DNA of 64,000 bases, taken from the NCBI RefSeq assembly GCF_002994445.1, contig NZ_MRZJ01000010.1:1-64000 (forward strand), written 5' to 3'. The DNA is from Staphylococcus simulans (GTDB lineage Bacteria; Bacillota; Bacilli; Staphylococcales; Staphylococcaceae). The translations under genes and the position numbers were made by a program. This document shows, in pieces, positions 17,992 to 28,898 of this stretch. Position 1 is the first letter of the stretch. Each line of letters begins with the position of its first letter. Below the pieces are notes generated by a model, which ran no database searches, had not been told where the DNA came from, and saw nothing but the letters and a program-made list of their open reading frames with translations.

Positions 17992-18657
17992 TTAGGATTT
18001 TCTGAGATCCATTTGTTCTAAGAGAGGATATACAGTTTTGCGTGAAAGATGGTTTGCGAAGACATATTTTAAAATGTAGCAAGATTTGACACTTGTCGCA
18101 TAAATGTCTTTAGTCAATGGAATGCGTGTGTGCAAGAATAAGTTTAAGGCAATCGGCGGCTGGCCTTTTTCAAGTGCAGGGCGTACATAATCGATTTCTC
18201 TTTGTTGTTCGAAGCCGTGTTCGTTTAAGAAACGATGGCGCGAAACAAGCAAGTCTGCATCTTTTTCTTCTGAAGAATCTGGTACAGGTAAGGCTTCCAT
18301 CATGAAGAAGTTCACATCGCGGTCATGTACACGGTTGGCAAGATTGTCCAATGCATCTTGTACTTTTTCTAATGTTTCAGCTAGATAACGTGCTCTATCA
18401 GGTGCATCGACAGCAACAAGGTAGATAATGAATGCTGCATTAGTAGTGGCTTCATAGTGTGCTGTGGCTAAACTGACAGGTTCACCCTGATCTAACCCTA
18501 CTAAAAAGACATAATCGTTTTGAGTGCGCTTATTTTCAAGAGATTGCTTGAATATATGATGTTTTTGATTTACATTGCCAAATTGGTAGTTGTCATAAAT
18601 TTTTAAAGCAGCTTCGTATAACGGGTCAGATGTTTGTTTTACTAATTTAAATTCCAT
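17992..18657 (-). CDS. GNAT-like conserved hypothetical protein
   Basis: A 221-residue soluble protein. The central part (FIIYLVAVDAPDRARYLAETL) has the strand-turn-helix look of an acetyltransferase acetyl-CoA site, and VSLATAHYEATTNAAFI could be the preceding beta hairpin. No acceptor specificity is visible. GGAGGGGA gives a good ribosome site. It lies upstream of the RacA-like gene in the same direction, with a promoter between them. The family assignment is tentative. Confidence 0.6.
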   Translation of the reverse strand: MEFKLVKQTSDPLYEAALKIYDNYQFGNVNQKHHIFKQSLENKRTQNDYVFLVGLDQGEPVSLATAHYEATTNAAFIIYLVAVDAPDRARYLAETLEKVQDALDNLANRVHDRDVNFFMMEALPVPDSSEEKDADLLVSRHRFLNEHGFEQQREIDYVRPALEKGQPPIALNLFLHTRIPLTKDIYATSVKSCYILKYVFANHLSRKTVYPLLEQMDLRKS

Positions 18658-18717
18658 AAGTCGTCCCCTCCCATGTTTCTTTTGATTATAGCATACCGCT
18701 GTACTTTGCTTGTAGAA

Positions 18718-18744
18718 TAAAAAAACGGCAGCAACTGCTGCCGA
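18718..18744 (-). terminator. terminator of the YflT-domain stress gene
   Basis: Minus strand: CGGCAG(CAGTTG)CTGCCG-type stem followed by a run of T. Confidence 0.8.
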
Positions 18745-18765
18745 TTAAAGAATCAGATACACATA

Positions 18766-19152
18766 TTAAATTTCATACTCTTTGTCGTGTTTATCTTTAT
18801 GTTCTTCATATTCTTTTTTGAATTCTTTACGACTATACTTATGTTTCCCCGCAAGTACAACGATTTTACCATCAAGCAGTTCGCGTTTTAAAATTTGGCG
18901 TTCAGTTTCTGATAAATCATAATGCTGCAAGACAGCTTCCTCGCCATCTTCCCCTGTGAGGAGGCGGGCTACTCTGTCACTAAAAGTTCCGCTTGTAGAT
19001 TGCACTTTCATATCTGTGCTATCTATGCTGTCGATGTGTAGTTTGTTTCTGCTGATTACTGAAATCTCGTCTTTTGTAAATCCTTCATCAAGTTTGTGTT
19101 TTAAAGTATCGAAAAGTTCATCTTTTGATGAAAGTACAACAATTTCTGGCAT
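18766..19152 (-). CDS. general stress protein, YflT / GSP17M family
   Basis: A 128-residue soluble protein of the heat-induced stress protein YflT type: N-terminal MPEIVVLSSKDELFDTL, then EISVISRNKLH and the ending DGKIVVLAGK. The biochemical role of the family is unknown. ATG at 19152 is chosen because GGAGGGGGAG lies just before it; the longer frame runs through the promoter. The gene has a near-perfect sigma-B promoter, so it is expected to rise in heat, salt and stationary phase. Confidence 0.85.
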   Translation of the reverse strand: MPEIVVLSSKDELFDTLKHKLDEGFTKDEISVISRNKLHIDSIDSTDMKVQSTSGTFSDRVARLLTGEDGEEAVLQHYDLSETERQILKRELLDGKIVVLAGKHKYSRKEFKKEYEEHKDKHDKEYEI

Positions 19153-19195
19153 TTTAAAGCTCCCCCTCCGAAAATTCTGATTAATATAAAATAGA

Positions 19196-19221
19196 ATACC
19201 CATTATCTCTTTATTGTAAAC
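19196..19221 (-). promoter_or_regulatory. sigma-B promoter of the YflT-domain gene
   Basis: GTTTAC (19216-19221), 14-bp spacer, GGGTAT (19196-19201) on the minus strand. The consensus is GTTTAA-N12-15-GGGTAT. Confidence 0.8.
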
Positions 19222-19361
19222 GTTTCCGTGTTCATTATACTATTTGTGATGCGGGTCATCAAATAAAATGCAAGAAAATTCAAACTATTAACAGAAAGAT
19301 AACATTTTCTTTATTAAAATTATTGGATTTCTTAAGAATAAGATGAAATGAGTTTCGAATA

Positions 19362-19390
19362 TTGAAAAGACGCTTGAAATCTGATATCAT
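19362..19390 (+). promoter_or_regulatory. xpt-pbuX-guaBA promoter
   Basis: TTGAAA (19362-19367), 17-bp spacer, TATCAT (19385-19390), just upstream of the riboswitch aptamer. Confidence 0.65.
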
Positions 19391-19406
19391 CATTAAATAA
19401 TTTACC

Positions 19407-19479
19407 TAACTCATATAATCTAGAGAATTAGGCTTTAGAAGTTTCTACCATGTCGCCTTAACGACATGACTATGAGTCA
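19407..19479 (+). ncRNA. guanine-sensing purine riboswitch aptamer
   Basis: P1 is ACTCATA (19409-19415) with TATGAGT (19471-19477). Conserved ATATAATC, GTTTCTACC and GACTATGAG core segments are all present. The ligand-pairing base in GACTATG is C, which marks guanine/hypoxanthine rather than adenine specificity. It controls the purine salvage operon downstream. Confidence 0.95.
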
Positions 19480-19822
19480 CTTATACAATACAACACAAAT
19501 GGTGCTTTCGAAACAATACGGTTGAATGTGTGCAGACACCATAATTTACAGGTAAGGACTATTGGGAGATGGGACCTGTACTTTATCCCTGCATATAGCG
19601 AGCGATTGTATTTTGAAACGCAGAGAACACTCTCAGCTTCTCAAATTATCAATGAATATGGTTGCTTTAGCATTCGGCTTCAAGGGGTTGAGCTGATGCG
19701 GATTATTAGAAGTATGCAGTCATAGCTGTTTTTGGCCAAATAGGTTTTTTGGGCTTGCAGTTAAAGATGAACCTCCTGATAGCAAAGCAAACTTTATATT
19801 GATGATGTGTATTGCCTGTGCC
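19478..19822 (+). other. long unexplained segment inside the riboswitch expression platform
   Basis: About 345 bases separate the aptamer from its terminator. No coding frame with a ribosome site and no known RNA is recognised. See findings. Confidence 0.5.
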
Positions 19823-19867
19823 ACTCATAGATCCTGAAACTCGATTAGCAGTTTGGGATTTTTTTTA
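19823..19867 (+). terminator. riboswitch-controlled terminator before xpt
   Basis: ACTCATAG (19823-19830) repeats the 5' P1 strand and can pair with CTATGAGT of the aptamer as antiterminator. The stem ATCCTGAAAC / GTTTGGGAT with eight T is the terminator. Confidence 0.75.
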
Positions 19868-19893
19868 TACACAAATTGAGGAGGTTTGCTAAC

Positions 19894-20472
19894 GTGGAGG
19901 CGTTAAAACAAAAAGTTAAAGAAGATGGTGTGGTCATCGGAGAAAAGATTTTGAAAGTCGATGGGTTCTTGAATCATCAAATCGATGCAAAGTTAATGTA
20001 TGACATTGGCGAAACATTTTACAAACAGTTCGAAGATCAAGGGATTACTAAGATTTTAACTGTTGAAGCATCAGGTATTGCTCCTGCAATCATGGCAGCA
20101 TATCGTTTTGGTGTGCCTTGTCTCTTTGCCAAAAAGGCGAAACCGAGTACTTTGAAAGATGGTTTCTATCAAACAGATATTCATTCATTTACAAAGAACA
20201 AAACGAATCGTGTGATTGTTTCTAAAGAGTTTTTGGATGAAAATGATCGTGTACTGATTATCGATGACTTCTTAGCTAACGGAGATGCTTCCCTAGGCTT
20301 AGACCGTTTGGTTCAACAAGCAGGTGCACAAACAGTTGGTGTCGGTATTGTTGTAGAGAAGAGCTTCCAACAAGGCCGCAAGAAGTTAGAAGAAGCAGGT
20401 TTGACAGTTTCTTCTTTATGCCAAGTTGCATCGCTTGCAGGCAATCAAGTGACATTAGTGGGTGAAGCATAA
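19894..20472 (+). CDS. xpt: xanthine phosphoribosyltransferase
   Basis: Salvages xanthine (and less well guanine) to XMP with PRPP. The PRPP loop VLIIDDFLANGDAS, the EASGIAPAI segment and the KSFQQGR stretch are diagnostic. The start is GTG at 19894, 9 bases after GAGGAGG, giving the usual 192 residues; the open ATG at 19876 lies before the ribosome site. It overlaps functionally and almost physically with pbuX (2-base gap). Confidence 0.96.
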   Translation: MEALKQKVKEDGVVIGEKILKVDGFLNHQIDAKLMYDIGETFYKQFEDQGITKILTVEASGIAPAIMAAYRFGVPCLFAKKAKPSTLKDGFYQTDIHSFTKNKTNRVIVSKEFLDENDRVLIIDDFLANGDASLGLDRLVQQAGAQTVGVGIVVEKSFQQGRKKLEEAGLTVSSLCQVASLAGNQVTLVGEA

Positions 20473-20474
20473 AC

Positions 20475-21743
20475 ATGAAGAACTTCATTCTGAGTCTACA
20501 ACATTTACTTGCAATGTATGCAGGTGCTATACTAGTTCCAATTATCGTCGGGACCAGCCTTAAATTTACGCCCGAACAGATTGCATATCTGGTAACAGTC
20601 GACATCTTCATGTGCGGTGTCGCAACGTTTTTAGAAGCGAACCGAGTAACAGGGACCGGGTTGCCGATCGTATTAGGCTGTACCTTTACGGCAGTTGCAC
20701 CGATGATATTAATAGGGCAGACAAAAGGGTTAGGCGTTTTATATGGTTCCTTGTTTGTTTCAGGAATCTTAGTGGTCTTAATCGCACCAGTCTTCTCCTA
20801 TGTTGTTAAGTTCTTTCCACCTGTTGTAACAGGAAGCGTCGTAACCATTATCGGTATTAATTTAATGCCGGTTGCGATGAACTATGTTGCAGGAGGCCAA
20901 GGTTCTAAAAACTATGGAGATATGAAGAATATCATCTTAGGGTTTTCAACTCTGGTCATCATTTTGATTTTACAACGCTTTACACACGGCTTCTTAAAGT
21001 CTATCGCAATTTTAATCGGGTTGATTGCAGGGACTTTATTAGCCAGCGCATTCGGTGTAGTAGATATTAAACAAGTCGGAACAGCACATTGGTTTGAATT
21101 TCCAAAGCCGTTTCGCTTCTCTGGATTCAGTTTTGATATCGGTGCTATTTTAGTCTTCTTTATTGTAGCCCTTGTCAGCTTGATTGAATCCACAGGTGTT
21201 TACACAGCACTGAGCAAGATAACCGGAAGACGATTGACGCGTACAGATTACCGCAAAGGTTACACTGCGGAAGGTCTTGCGATTGTCATCGGTTCTATCT
21301 TTAATGCTTTTCCATACACTGCTTATTCGCAAAATGTCGGTTTGGTTTCATTATCAGGCGTGAAAAAGAATAATGTCATCTATGGAATGGTTATACTTCT
21401 CTTGATTTGCGGTTGTATTCCGAAACTCGGCGCATTAGCCAACGTCATTCCTTTACCGGTGCTCGGCGGTGCAATGATCGCAATGTTCGGGATGGTAATG
21501 GCATACGGCGTAAGTATTTTAGGAAGTATTGATTTCAAAAATCAGAATAATCTTTTGATTATTGCTGTAGCTGTCGGATTAGGGACAGGCATCAGTGCTG
21601 TTCCGCAAGCATTTAAAGCAATGGGCGAACAATTCGCCTGGTTAACTCAAAATGGAATTGTACTGGGTGCAATTTCAGCAATTGTACTTAATTTCTTTTT
21701 TAACGGTATAAAGTATCAACAAAACGAAGAAAATGTGAAATAA
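20475..21743 (+). CDS. pbuX: xanthine permease, NCS2 family
   Basis: Imports xanthine by proton symport. A 422-residue protein with about 12-14 hydrophobic segments; conserved NCS2 features include QHLLAMYAGAILVPIIVG near the start, the FNAFPYTAYSQNVGLVSLSGV loop region and VLGGAMIAMFGMV. The start codon is two bases after the xpt stop, so translation is probably coupled. Under control of the guanine riboswitch. Confidence 0.95.
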   Translation: MKNFILSLQHLLAMYAGAILVPIIVGTSLKFTPEQIAYLVTVDIFMCGVATFLEANRVTGTGLPIVLGCTFTAVAPMILIGQTKGLGVLYGSLFVSGILVVLIAPVFSYVVKFFPPVVTGSVVTIIGINLMPVAMNYVAGGQGSKNYGDMKNIILGFSTLVIILILQRFTHGFLKSIAILIGLIAGTLLASAFGVVDIKQVGTAHWFEFPKPFRFSGFSFDIGAILVFFIVALVSLIESTGVYTALSKITGRRLTRTDYRKGYTAEGLAIVIGSIFNAFPYTAYSQNVGLVSLSGVKKNNVIYGMVILLLICGCIPKLGALANVIPLPVLGGAMIAMFGMVMAYGVSILGSIDFKNQNNLLIIAVAVGLGTGISAVPQAFKAMGEQFAWLTQNGIVLGAISAIVLNFFFNGIKYQQNEENVK

Positions 21744-21761
21744 TGTAATTAAAACAAATAA

Positions 21762-23243
<1,482 letters not shown>

Positions 23244-23259
23244 AAGGAGAAACTGATTT

Positions 23260-24801
23260 ATGGAAATGGCGAAAGAACAAGAGTTAATTCTTGTATTAGA
23301 TTTTGGCAGCCAATACAACCAACTCATTACACGTCGTATTCGTGAAATGGGTGTGTACAGTGAGTTGCACGACCATGAAATTTCAATTGAAGAGATTAAA
23401 AAGATGAATCCTAAAGGTATCATCTTATCTGGCGGACCTAACTCAGTTTATGAAGAAGGTTCTTACACAATCGATCCTGAAATTTACAATTTAGGTGTAC
23501 CCGTACTTGGTATTTGCTACGGTATGCAATTAACGACTAAATTATTAGGCGGTAAAGTTGAGCGTGCGAACGAAAGAGAATACGGTAAAGCAACGATTCA
23601 TGCAAAATCAGATGAAATCTTCTTTGGTTTACCGGAAGAACAAACAGTATGGATGAGTCACTCAGATAAAGTGATCGAAATTCCAGAAGGTTTTGTTTCA
23701 ATCGCAGACAGCCCAAGCACACCTTATGCAGCAATCGAAGATAAAGAACGTCGTATTTACGGCGTTCAATTCCACCCAGAAGTACGTCACACTGAATACG
23801 GCAACGACATCTTACGCAACTTTGTACGCCGCGTGTGCGATTGTACAGGTGAATGGACAATGGAAAACTTCATTGACGTTGAAATTGAAAAAATCCGTGA
23901 AAAAGTAGGCGATCGCAAAGTTTTATGTGCAATGAGCGGCGGTGTAGATTCATCAGTAGTCGCTGTCTTATTGCATAAAGCAATCGGCGACCAGCTTACA
24001 TGTATCTTTGTTGACCATGGTTTGCTTCGTAAAGGCGAAGGCGATATGGTTATGGAACAATTCGGCGAAGGCTTCAACATGAACATTATTCGTGTGAATG
24101 CCAAAGACCGTTTCATGGATAAATTAAAAGGCGTTTCAGATCCTGAACAAAAACGTAAAATTATCGGTAATGAATTCGTTTATGTTTTCGACGATGAAGC
24201 TTCTAAATTAAAAGGTGTAGACTTCCTTGCACAAGGTACGCTATACACTGACGTTATTGAATCAGGTACAAAAACAGCACAAACAATCAAATCTCACCAC
24301 AACGTAGGCGGATTGCCTGAAGACATGCAATTTGAATTAATTGAACCTATCAATACATTATTCAAAGATGAAGTACGTGCTTTAGGTATCGAATTAGGTA
24401 TCCCTGAACACTTAGTTTGGAGACAACCATTCCCAGGTCCAGGACTTGGTATCCGTGTATTAGGTGAAATTACTGAAGAGAAACTAGAAATTGTCCGCGA
24501 ATCAGACGCTATCTTAAGAGAAGTGATTCGTGAAGAAGGATTAGAACGTGAAATCTGGCAATACTTTACAGTACTTCCAGGTATGCGCTCAGTAGGTGTA
24601 ATGGGAGACTACCGTACTTACGATTACACAATCGGTATTCGTGCCGTAACGTCTATCGACGGTATGACAAGCGACTTTGCGCGTATTGACTGGGAAGTCT
24701 TGCAAAAGATTTCAAGTCGTATCGTAAACGAAGTCGATCACGTCAACAGAGTTGTCTATGATGTGACTTCTAAGCCGCCAAGCACTATAGAGTGGGAGTA
24801 A
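23260..24801 (+). CDS. guaA: GMP synthase (glutamine-hydrolysing)
   Basis: Aminates XMP to GMP with glutamine and ATP. Class I amidotransferase domain first: nucleophile in LGICYGMQ and the His-Glu pair in VQFHPEVRH. The ATP-pyrophosphatase P-loop is [11 protein letters not shown] near residue 225. The dimerisation domain ends in the invariant KPPSTIEWE. 513 residues, preceded by AAAGGAG. Last gene of the operon. In S. aureus a genomic island begins just beyond this gene. Confidence 0.97.
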   Translation: MEMAKEQELILVLDFGSQYNQLITRRIREMGVYSELHDHEISIEEIKKMNPKGIILSGGPNSVYEEGSYTIDPEIYNLGVPVLGICYGMQLTTKLLGGKVERANEREYGKATIHAKSDEIFFGLPEEQTVWMSHSDKVIEIPEGFVSIADSPSTPYAAIEDKERRIYGVQFHPEVRHTEYGNDILRNFVRRVCDCTGEWTMENFIDVEIEKIREKVGDRKVLCAMSGGVDSSVVAVLLHKAIGDQLTCIFVDHGLLRKGEGDMVMEQFGEGFNMNIIRVNAKDRFMDKLKGVSDPEQKRKIIGNEFVYVFDDEASKLKGVDFLAQGTLYTDVIESGTKTAQTIKSHHNVGGLPEDMQFELIEPINTLFKDEVRALGIELGIPEHLVWRQPFPGPGLGIRVLGEITEEKLEIVRESDAILREVIREEGLEREIWQYFTVLPGMRSVGVMGDYRTYDYTIGIRAVTSIDGMTSDFARIDWEVLQKISSRIVNEVDHVNRVVYDVTSKPPSTIEWE

Positions 24802-24824
24802 CCAGTCTATAAATATATAAAACG

Positions 24825-24858
24825 AAAACCCTTTAACCGCAATGGTTAGAGGGTTTTT
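24825..24858 (+). terminator. guaA operon terminator
   Basis: AAAACCCTTTAACC (GCAAT) GGTTAGAGGGTTTTTT. Confidence 0.9.
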
Positions 24859-24950
24859 TGGACACTTAACTGTGACAATGAACGCTGACCCTCAAAAGTG
24901 AAGTATATGTTAAGCTTTAAGTGACAAATATGAGGTGGATGATAAACATC

Positions 24951-24991
24951 GAGCCCGATAACTATTCGCAGTAGTTATCGGGCTCTTTTTA
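24951..24991 (+). terminator. orphan intrinsic terminator, possible end of a small RNA
   Basis: GAGCCCGATAACT / AGTTATCGGGCTC stem plus CTTTTT. It lies about 90 bases after the guaA terminator with no gene on this strand between them. Confidence 0.7.
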
Positions 24992-25110
24992 GGTGTATTG
25001 GTTATGCCATCGCTTTTTTAATCATGATTATTTAACCTATATGAAAATAACATGTTGTTACCCTTGCTAAAATAGGCACATTTAAAGCTATTGAATGCAT
25101 ATATTCGGAG

Positions 25111-26268
25111 TTAATAAAACAATAATCCAATTGCGATACCTATTAAAACAATCGACCAAGAAGGGAGTTTGAAATAGGTGAGTAGAACGAAAAGAATACT
25201 TGCCAATGTAAAATCTAAAGGTTGTTTAACAGTAGATGTCCAAATCGGCTGATAGAATGCGGCGATTAAGATACCTACGACACCCGCACTGATGCCTTTT
25301 AAGAACCCTTCTGCATAAATATTTGATTTAAGACGATCCCAAAACGGTAAGACACCGAATAAAAGTAAAAAGGCAGGTAAAAATATTGCGAAGGTTGCGA
25401 GAAGTCCGCCGCCGATACCGCCGATTGATGTACCGATATAGGATGCAAATGTAAATAAAGGTCCTGGGACTGCTTGAGAAGCCGCATAACCTGTGATGAA
25501 ATCATTAGAAGAAATGAGGCCTTGCGGTACAAATTCTTTTTCTAATAAAGGCAATACTACATGACCGCCGCCGAATACAAGAGAACCAGAACGATAGAAA
25601 CTATCGAACATTCTTATCCATATGTTTTGTGTAGCTGCACTTAAGACAGGCAGCACAACCAGCAAGCCCGCAAATAAAGAAAGAGAAATAACGCTGACCC
25701 TCTTAGGTAAATAAAAGACTTTTGAGTCATGTTTTGAGACAGAAGTAGGCTTAAGAAATACAATACCGTAAATGCCTGTTATCAAAAGTGCAATAACTTG
25801 TATATAAATATTGTTGATTAATAATGTGAGTGCCAATACAAACATCGCCAGCATAATCGTTGTTTTTGTATTAGTTAATTTTTTGCCCATACCGAGTATT
25901 GCTTGCGCAACAATCGCTACTGCGACTAACTTTAAACCTTGCATCCATGTAAAGTGGGCATTGCCATTCACAAAGAGTGCTGAAAACAGCATTAATAGAA
26001 TAACAGAAGGCATTGTAAAACCGAGAAAGGCTAATATACCTCCTAAGACACCGCCTCTGATCGTTCCGATACCTATACCGACTTGGCTGCTTGCAGGTCC
26101 AGGCAAGAACTGGCACAACGCAACTAAATCAGAGTATTCTTTTTCATTCAGCCATTTGCGCTTCTTTACATATTCATCATAAAAGTAGCCTAAATGTGCA
26201 GTCGGACCCCCAAAGGATAAGACACCGAGTTTTAAGGCAACCATAAAAATATTTACATAATTATACAT
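25111..26268 (-). CDS. chrA: chromate transporter, long-chain CHR family
   Basis: Exports chromate, or related oxyanions, across the membrane. A 385-residue protein with two homologous CHR halves: LGVLSFGGPTAHLGY and CQFLPGPASSQ in the first, SGSLVFGGGHVVLPLLE and ASQAVPGPLFTFASY in the second. ATG at 26268 is taken because AAGGAG sits between it and the upstream in-frame ATG (26286). Lies in a region that differs between staphylococci. Confidence 0.9.
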   Translation of the reverse strand: MYNYVNIFMVALKLGVLSFGGPTAHLGYFYDEYVKKRKWLNEKEYSDLVALCQFLPGPASSQVGIGIGTIRGGVLGGILAFLGFTMPSVILLMLFSALFVNGNAHFTWMQGLKLVAVAIVAQAILGMGKKLTNTKTTIMLAMFVLALTLLINNIYIQVIALLITGIYGIVFLKPTSVSKHDSKVFYLPKRVSVISLSLFAGLLVVLPVLSAATQNIWIRMFDSFYRSGSLVFGGGHVVLPLLEKEFVPQGLISSNDFITGYAASQAVPGPLFTFASYIGTSIGGIGGGLLATFAIFLPAFLLLFGVLPFWDRLKSNIYAEGFLKGISAGVVGILIAAFYQPIWTSTVKQPLDFTLASILFVLLTYFKLPSWSIVLIGIAIGLLFY

Positions 26269-26286
26269 ATTATTCTCCTTATTCAT

Positions 26287-26596
26287 TACAGGCTCAACTT
26301 ATAATTTTTGGACGCATTATGCTCTATTATATTGATGGAATGTAAAGATTTATGCGGTATATGTGTAAAGAATATTAAATTTCCCCTCTTTAGGTCTCAT
26401 CTGTAACGTAACTTGCTTTCTTTAATTTCCAATATACAGATTGTATGACGTATGGATTTAGAAAACATGACATTTCAGTGAAAGAAATATTAACCATAAT
26501 TAACAAATTATAATTAATTATTAATTTTTAAGTTGAGAATTTTAGATATAATTAAATCGAAAAGTCACAACAAAAGAAAAAGAGGAGTGATGCATC
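26287..26596 (+). promoter_or_regulatory. leukocidin operon upstream region
   Basis: A TATAAT (26547-26552) has no good -35 partner, which suggests activator dependence. TTAAC-N5-TTAAC (26490-26504) is close to the SaeR site TTAAC-N6-TTAAC read on this strand, but one base short. Nothing else is recognised in these 310 AT-rich bases. Confidence 0.35.
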
Positions 26597-27589
26597 ATGA
26601 ATTGGAAACAAATAGCTGCGACATTAATTCCAGCATCAGCTTTAATTTTAGGTACATTCATGCCCACTGAGGCACTCGCAGCAGATATTAAACAAGATGA
26701 AATTGGTAAAGACGGTAAAATTGTTAAACGTACGCAAGTCGGCGGTGATTTTGATGGTGGTTTCACACAACTGGTGCATTTTGACTTTATTGAGGATCCA
26801 AAATACGACAAAGATGCTTTAGTTGTCCGTACCAAAGGGAATATTGCTTCCCAATTAGAATATGGGAAGTATCGCAAAAGCTTCTTGTTCTACAGCCAGA
26901 TGAGATATCCCGGAGAATTTGGTGTACGTGTCGATGTGAAGGACAATCCGAAAACAGAGATATTAGATTATCTGCCGAAGAACAATATTGAAAGCGTCAA
27001 TGTGACCGAGACATTCGGTTATAACATCGGTGGTTCCATTTCCAGCAATCAATCTGGAAATATCAATGGCGGTCAAAACTATAGTAAAACAATCAACTAT
27101 AAACAAACCAATTACCGAACACTGTTAAATGGAAATACGAGCAATCAAGGTGTAGGTTGGAATGTTGTTGCGAACAGTTTGTTTTATAACGGTCATATGA
27201 ATGCACGCGGGGATATGAATTTATTCCATAATGATGGAGAAGAACGTGATGAAAAGCGTCCATCGACATTCTTTGCGGGGAAATCGACGTTGCCTTCGCT
27301 AGTGAGAAGCGGATTTAATCCAGATTTCTTAACTTATTTATCGAACGATAAAGAGAACAAAAAAACACAAATCACAGTGACATATTCACGTAAGAATGAT
27401 GAAATTGATGCGGCATATTATAACGATAACTTTGATAAGTATCCGCAAATGAACCTGTATCATCAAAATATTTCAGGAAATACTTATAAAGTAACCTATG
27501 AAATTGATTGGAAAAAGAAAAAGGTGAAAATGATCAATCAAGAATCAGAAAAGATAGGGCAAGCACCTTTAGAAAAAGACGGTGAATAG
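26597..27589 (+). CDS. two-component leukocidin, class S-like subunit
   Basis: A 330-residue secreted beta-barrel toxin subunit of the alpha-hemolysin superfamily. Signal peptide 1-28, cleaved near ALA-ADI. Class S features: KIVKRTQ, FDFIEDPKYDKDALVVRTKG, LDYLPKNNIESVNVTETFGYN, the glycine/serine-rich prestem, and LVRSGFNPDFLTYLS. The C-terminal rim-side part is more divergent than in PVL or gamma-hemolysin and carries an extra hydrophilic tail (about 15 residues). AGAGGAG lies 9 bases before the ATG. It would bind the target cell and recruit the F subunit encoded one base downstream. Confidence 0.88.
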   Translation: MNWKQIAATLIPASALILGTFMPTEALAADIKQDEIGKDGKIVKRTQVGGDFDGGFTQLVHFDFIEDPKYDKDALVVRTKGNIASQLEYGKYRKSFLFYSQMRYPGEFGVRVDVKDNPKTEILDYLPKNNIESVNVTETFGYNIGGSISSNQSGNINGGQNYSKTINYKQTNYRTLLNGNTSNQGVGWNVVANSLFYNGHMNARGDMNLFHNDGEERDEKRPSTFFAGKSTLPSLVRSGFNPDFLTYLSNDKENKKTQITVTYSRKNDEIDAAYYNDNFDKYPQMNLYHQNISGNTYKVTYEIDWKKKKVKMINQESEKIGQAPLEKDGE

Positions 27590-27590
27590 G

Positions 27591-28580
27591 ATGGGCAAGA
27601 AAGCATTTAAAGTTTTAACATTAAGTACATTGTTAACGGCGTCTATATTGTCTCAGACGCAAACTGCCAAGGCTGATGGGCATATCCAAGCAGTGATAAA
27701 AGATGAAGGCCAGCAAAAAGTAGCATCAGACTCAATGATTTATAAACGTACAGCAACTGCAAGCGACACGCAAAAACATATTACACAAAGTCTGCAGTTT
27801 AATTTCATTAAAGATGAAAGCTATGATAAAGAAACAGTAGTGTTGAAAACAGCGGGTAATATTGCGAGTGGTGCACATATATTAGATCCTTATGCGGTAT
27901 ATACGAGTACAAAGCGCTGGCCGGGCGAATATAAAGTATCTGTAACGTTGCCGAAAACAGACTCCACAGCCATTATTGATTATGCGCCGCGCAACAGTGA
28001 TGAGTCGCGAGAAGTGACAGAGACAATCGGTTTGAATATCGGAGGCGGTCTCAATCTGAAGGGTGGCGGCGGTGACGCTAATTTGAACGGGAAGTATACA
28101 TTTAATGAATCTGTAAAATATAAGCAAGATGCTTATCGTACCTTCCTAGAACAACCTACTTCTCCAAAAGATATTGCTTGGGGTGTAGAAGCCTATAATA
28201 TTAATGTGAATGGATATGGACCTTATAACAGAGAAAAATACAATGATATCCAAAGTTCATATGGTAATGAGCTGTTTTTGAAAAACAGAACCAGCCGAGC
28301 AAATGCAGGGAAGAATTTTGTGGATTCTAACCAATTGCCGTCATTGATCGCAAGTTCATTCAACCCTGAATTTTTAACCGTCTTTTCTCATGATTATGAT
28401 GATAAAGATAAATCTAGAATTAAAGTAAAATACGAAAGAAATATGGATGACTATTTAATCAAGTGGAAAACATTTTACTGGTCTGGTTATAACAAAAAGA
28501 ATACAGCTAAAGAAGCTATGACAGCGACTTATGAAATTGATTGGGAAACACACAGTGTGAAATTCATTAAAGCAGAATAA
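27591..28580 (+). CDS. two-component leukocidin, class F-like subunit
   Basis: A 329-residue secreted partner. Signal peptide about 1-26 (ends AKA-DGH). Class F features: IYKRTATASD, FNFIKDESYDKETVVLKT, IIDYAPRNSDESREVTETIG, YKQDAYRTFLEQ, WGVEAYNINVNGYGPYNRE, LIASSFNPEFLTVFSHD and the ending TYEIDWETHSVKFI. The start ATG at 27591 lies right after the S-gene stop, so translation is probably coupled; an in-frame GTG at 27582 is an alternative. S and F subunits normally assemble into octameric pores on leukocytes or red cells. Confidence 0.9.
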   Translation: MGKKAFKVLTLSTLLTASILSQTQTAKADGHIQAVIKDEGQQKVASDSMIYKRTATASDTQKHITQSLQFNFIKDESYDKETVVLKTAGNIASGAHILDPYAVYTSTKRWPGEYKVSVTLPKTDSTAIIDYAPRNSDESREVTETIGLNIGGGLNLKGGGGDANLNGKYTFNESVKYKQDAYRTFLEQPTSPKDIAWGVEAYNINVNGYGPYNREKYNDIQSSYGNELFLKNRTSRANAGKNFVDSNQLPSLIASSFNPEFLTVFSHDYDDKDKSRIKVKYERNMDDYLIKWKTFYWSGYNKKNTAKEAMTATYEIDWETHSVKFIKAE

Positions 28581-28593
28581 TAAGCAATATAGC

Positions 28594-28635
28594 GCAGGAC
28601 TTACCTTAGCAGCAGTTTTTGGGAGTCCTGCTTTC
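28594..28635 (+). terminator. leukocidin operon terminator
   Basis: GCAGGACT ... AGTCCTGC stem with CTTTCT. The 200 bases after it hold no gene. Confidence 0.6.
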
Positions 28636-28898
28636 TGATTGAGATGACAAAAACAAAATGGTGATAGTTTGGCTGATCGCATCATCAAAAATACATGATT
28701 TGTATTCATATACTCTATAATATTTAAAATATTTCAGAGGTTTTACTTAAAACTAAGTATTTATTTAAAACTGTTTGAAAATTCATACTATAAAGAAAAC
28801 AACATTTGCGTTTATAGGATAAAAGGGATAAGCTTGAATGAATACAGTATATAAAGGGGCTGTGGAAAATAGATATATTAATCGGTACGGGCTTATTA

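Noticed and set aside
19522..19725. 67-codon open frame inside the riboswitch leader
   Set aside because: TTG start with no ribosome site and no protein-like pattern; kept only as part of the unexplained leader segment.
26490..26504. SaeR site before the leukocidin genes
   Set aside because: TTAAC repeats are spaced by 5, not 6; reported only as a near match.
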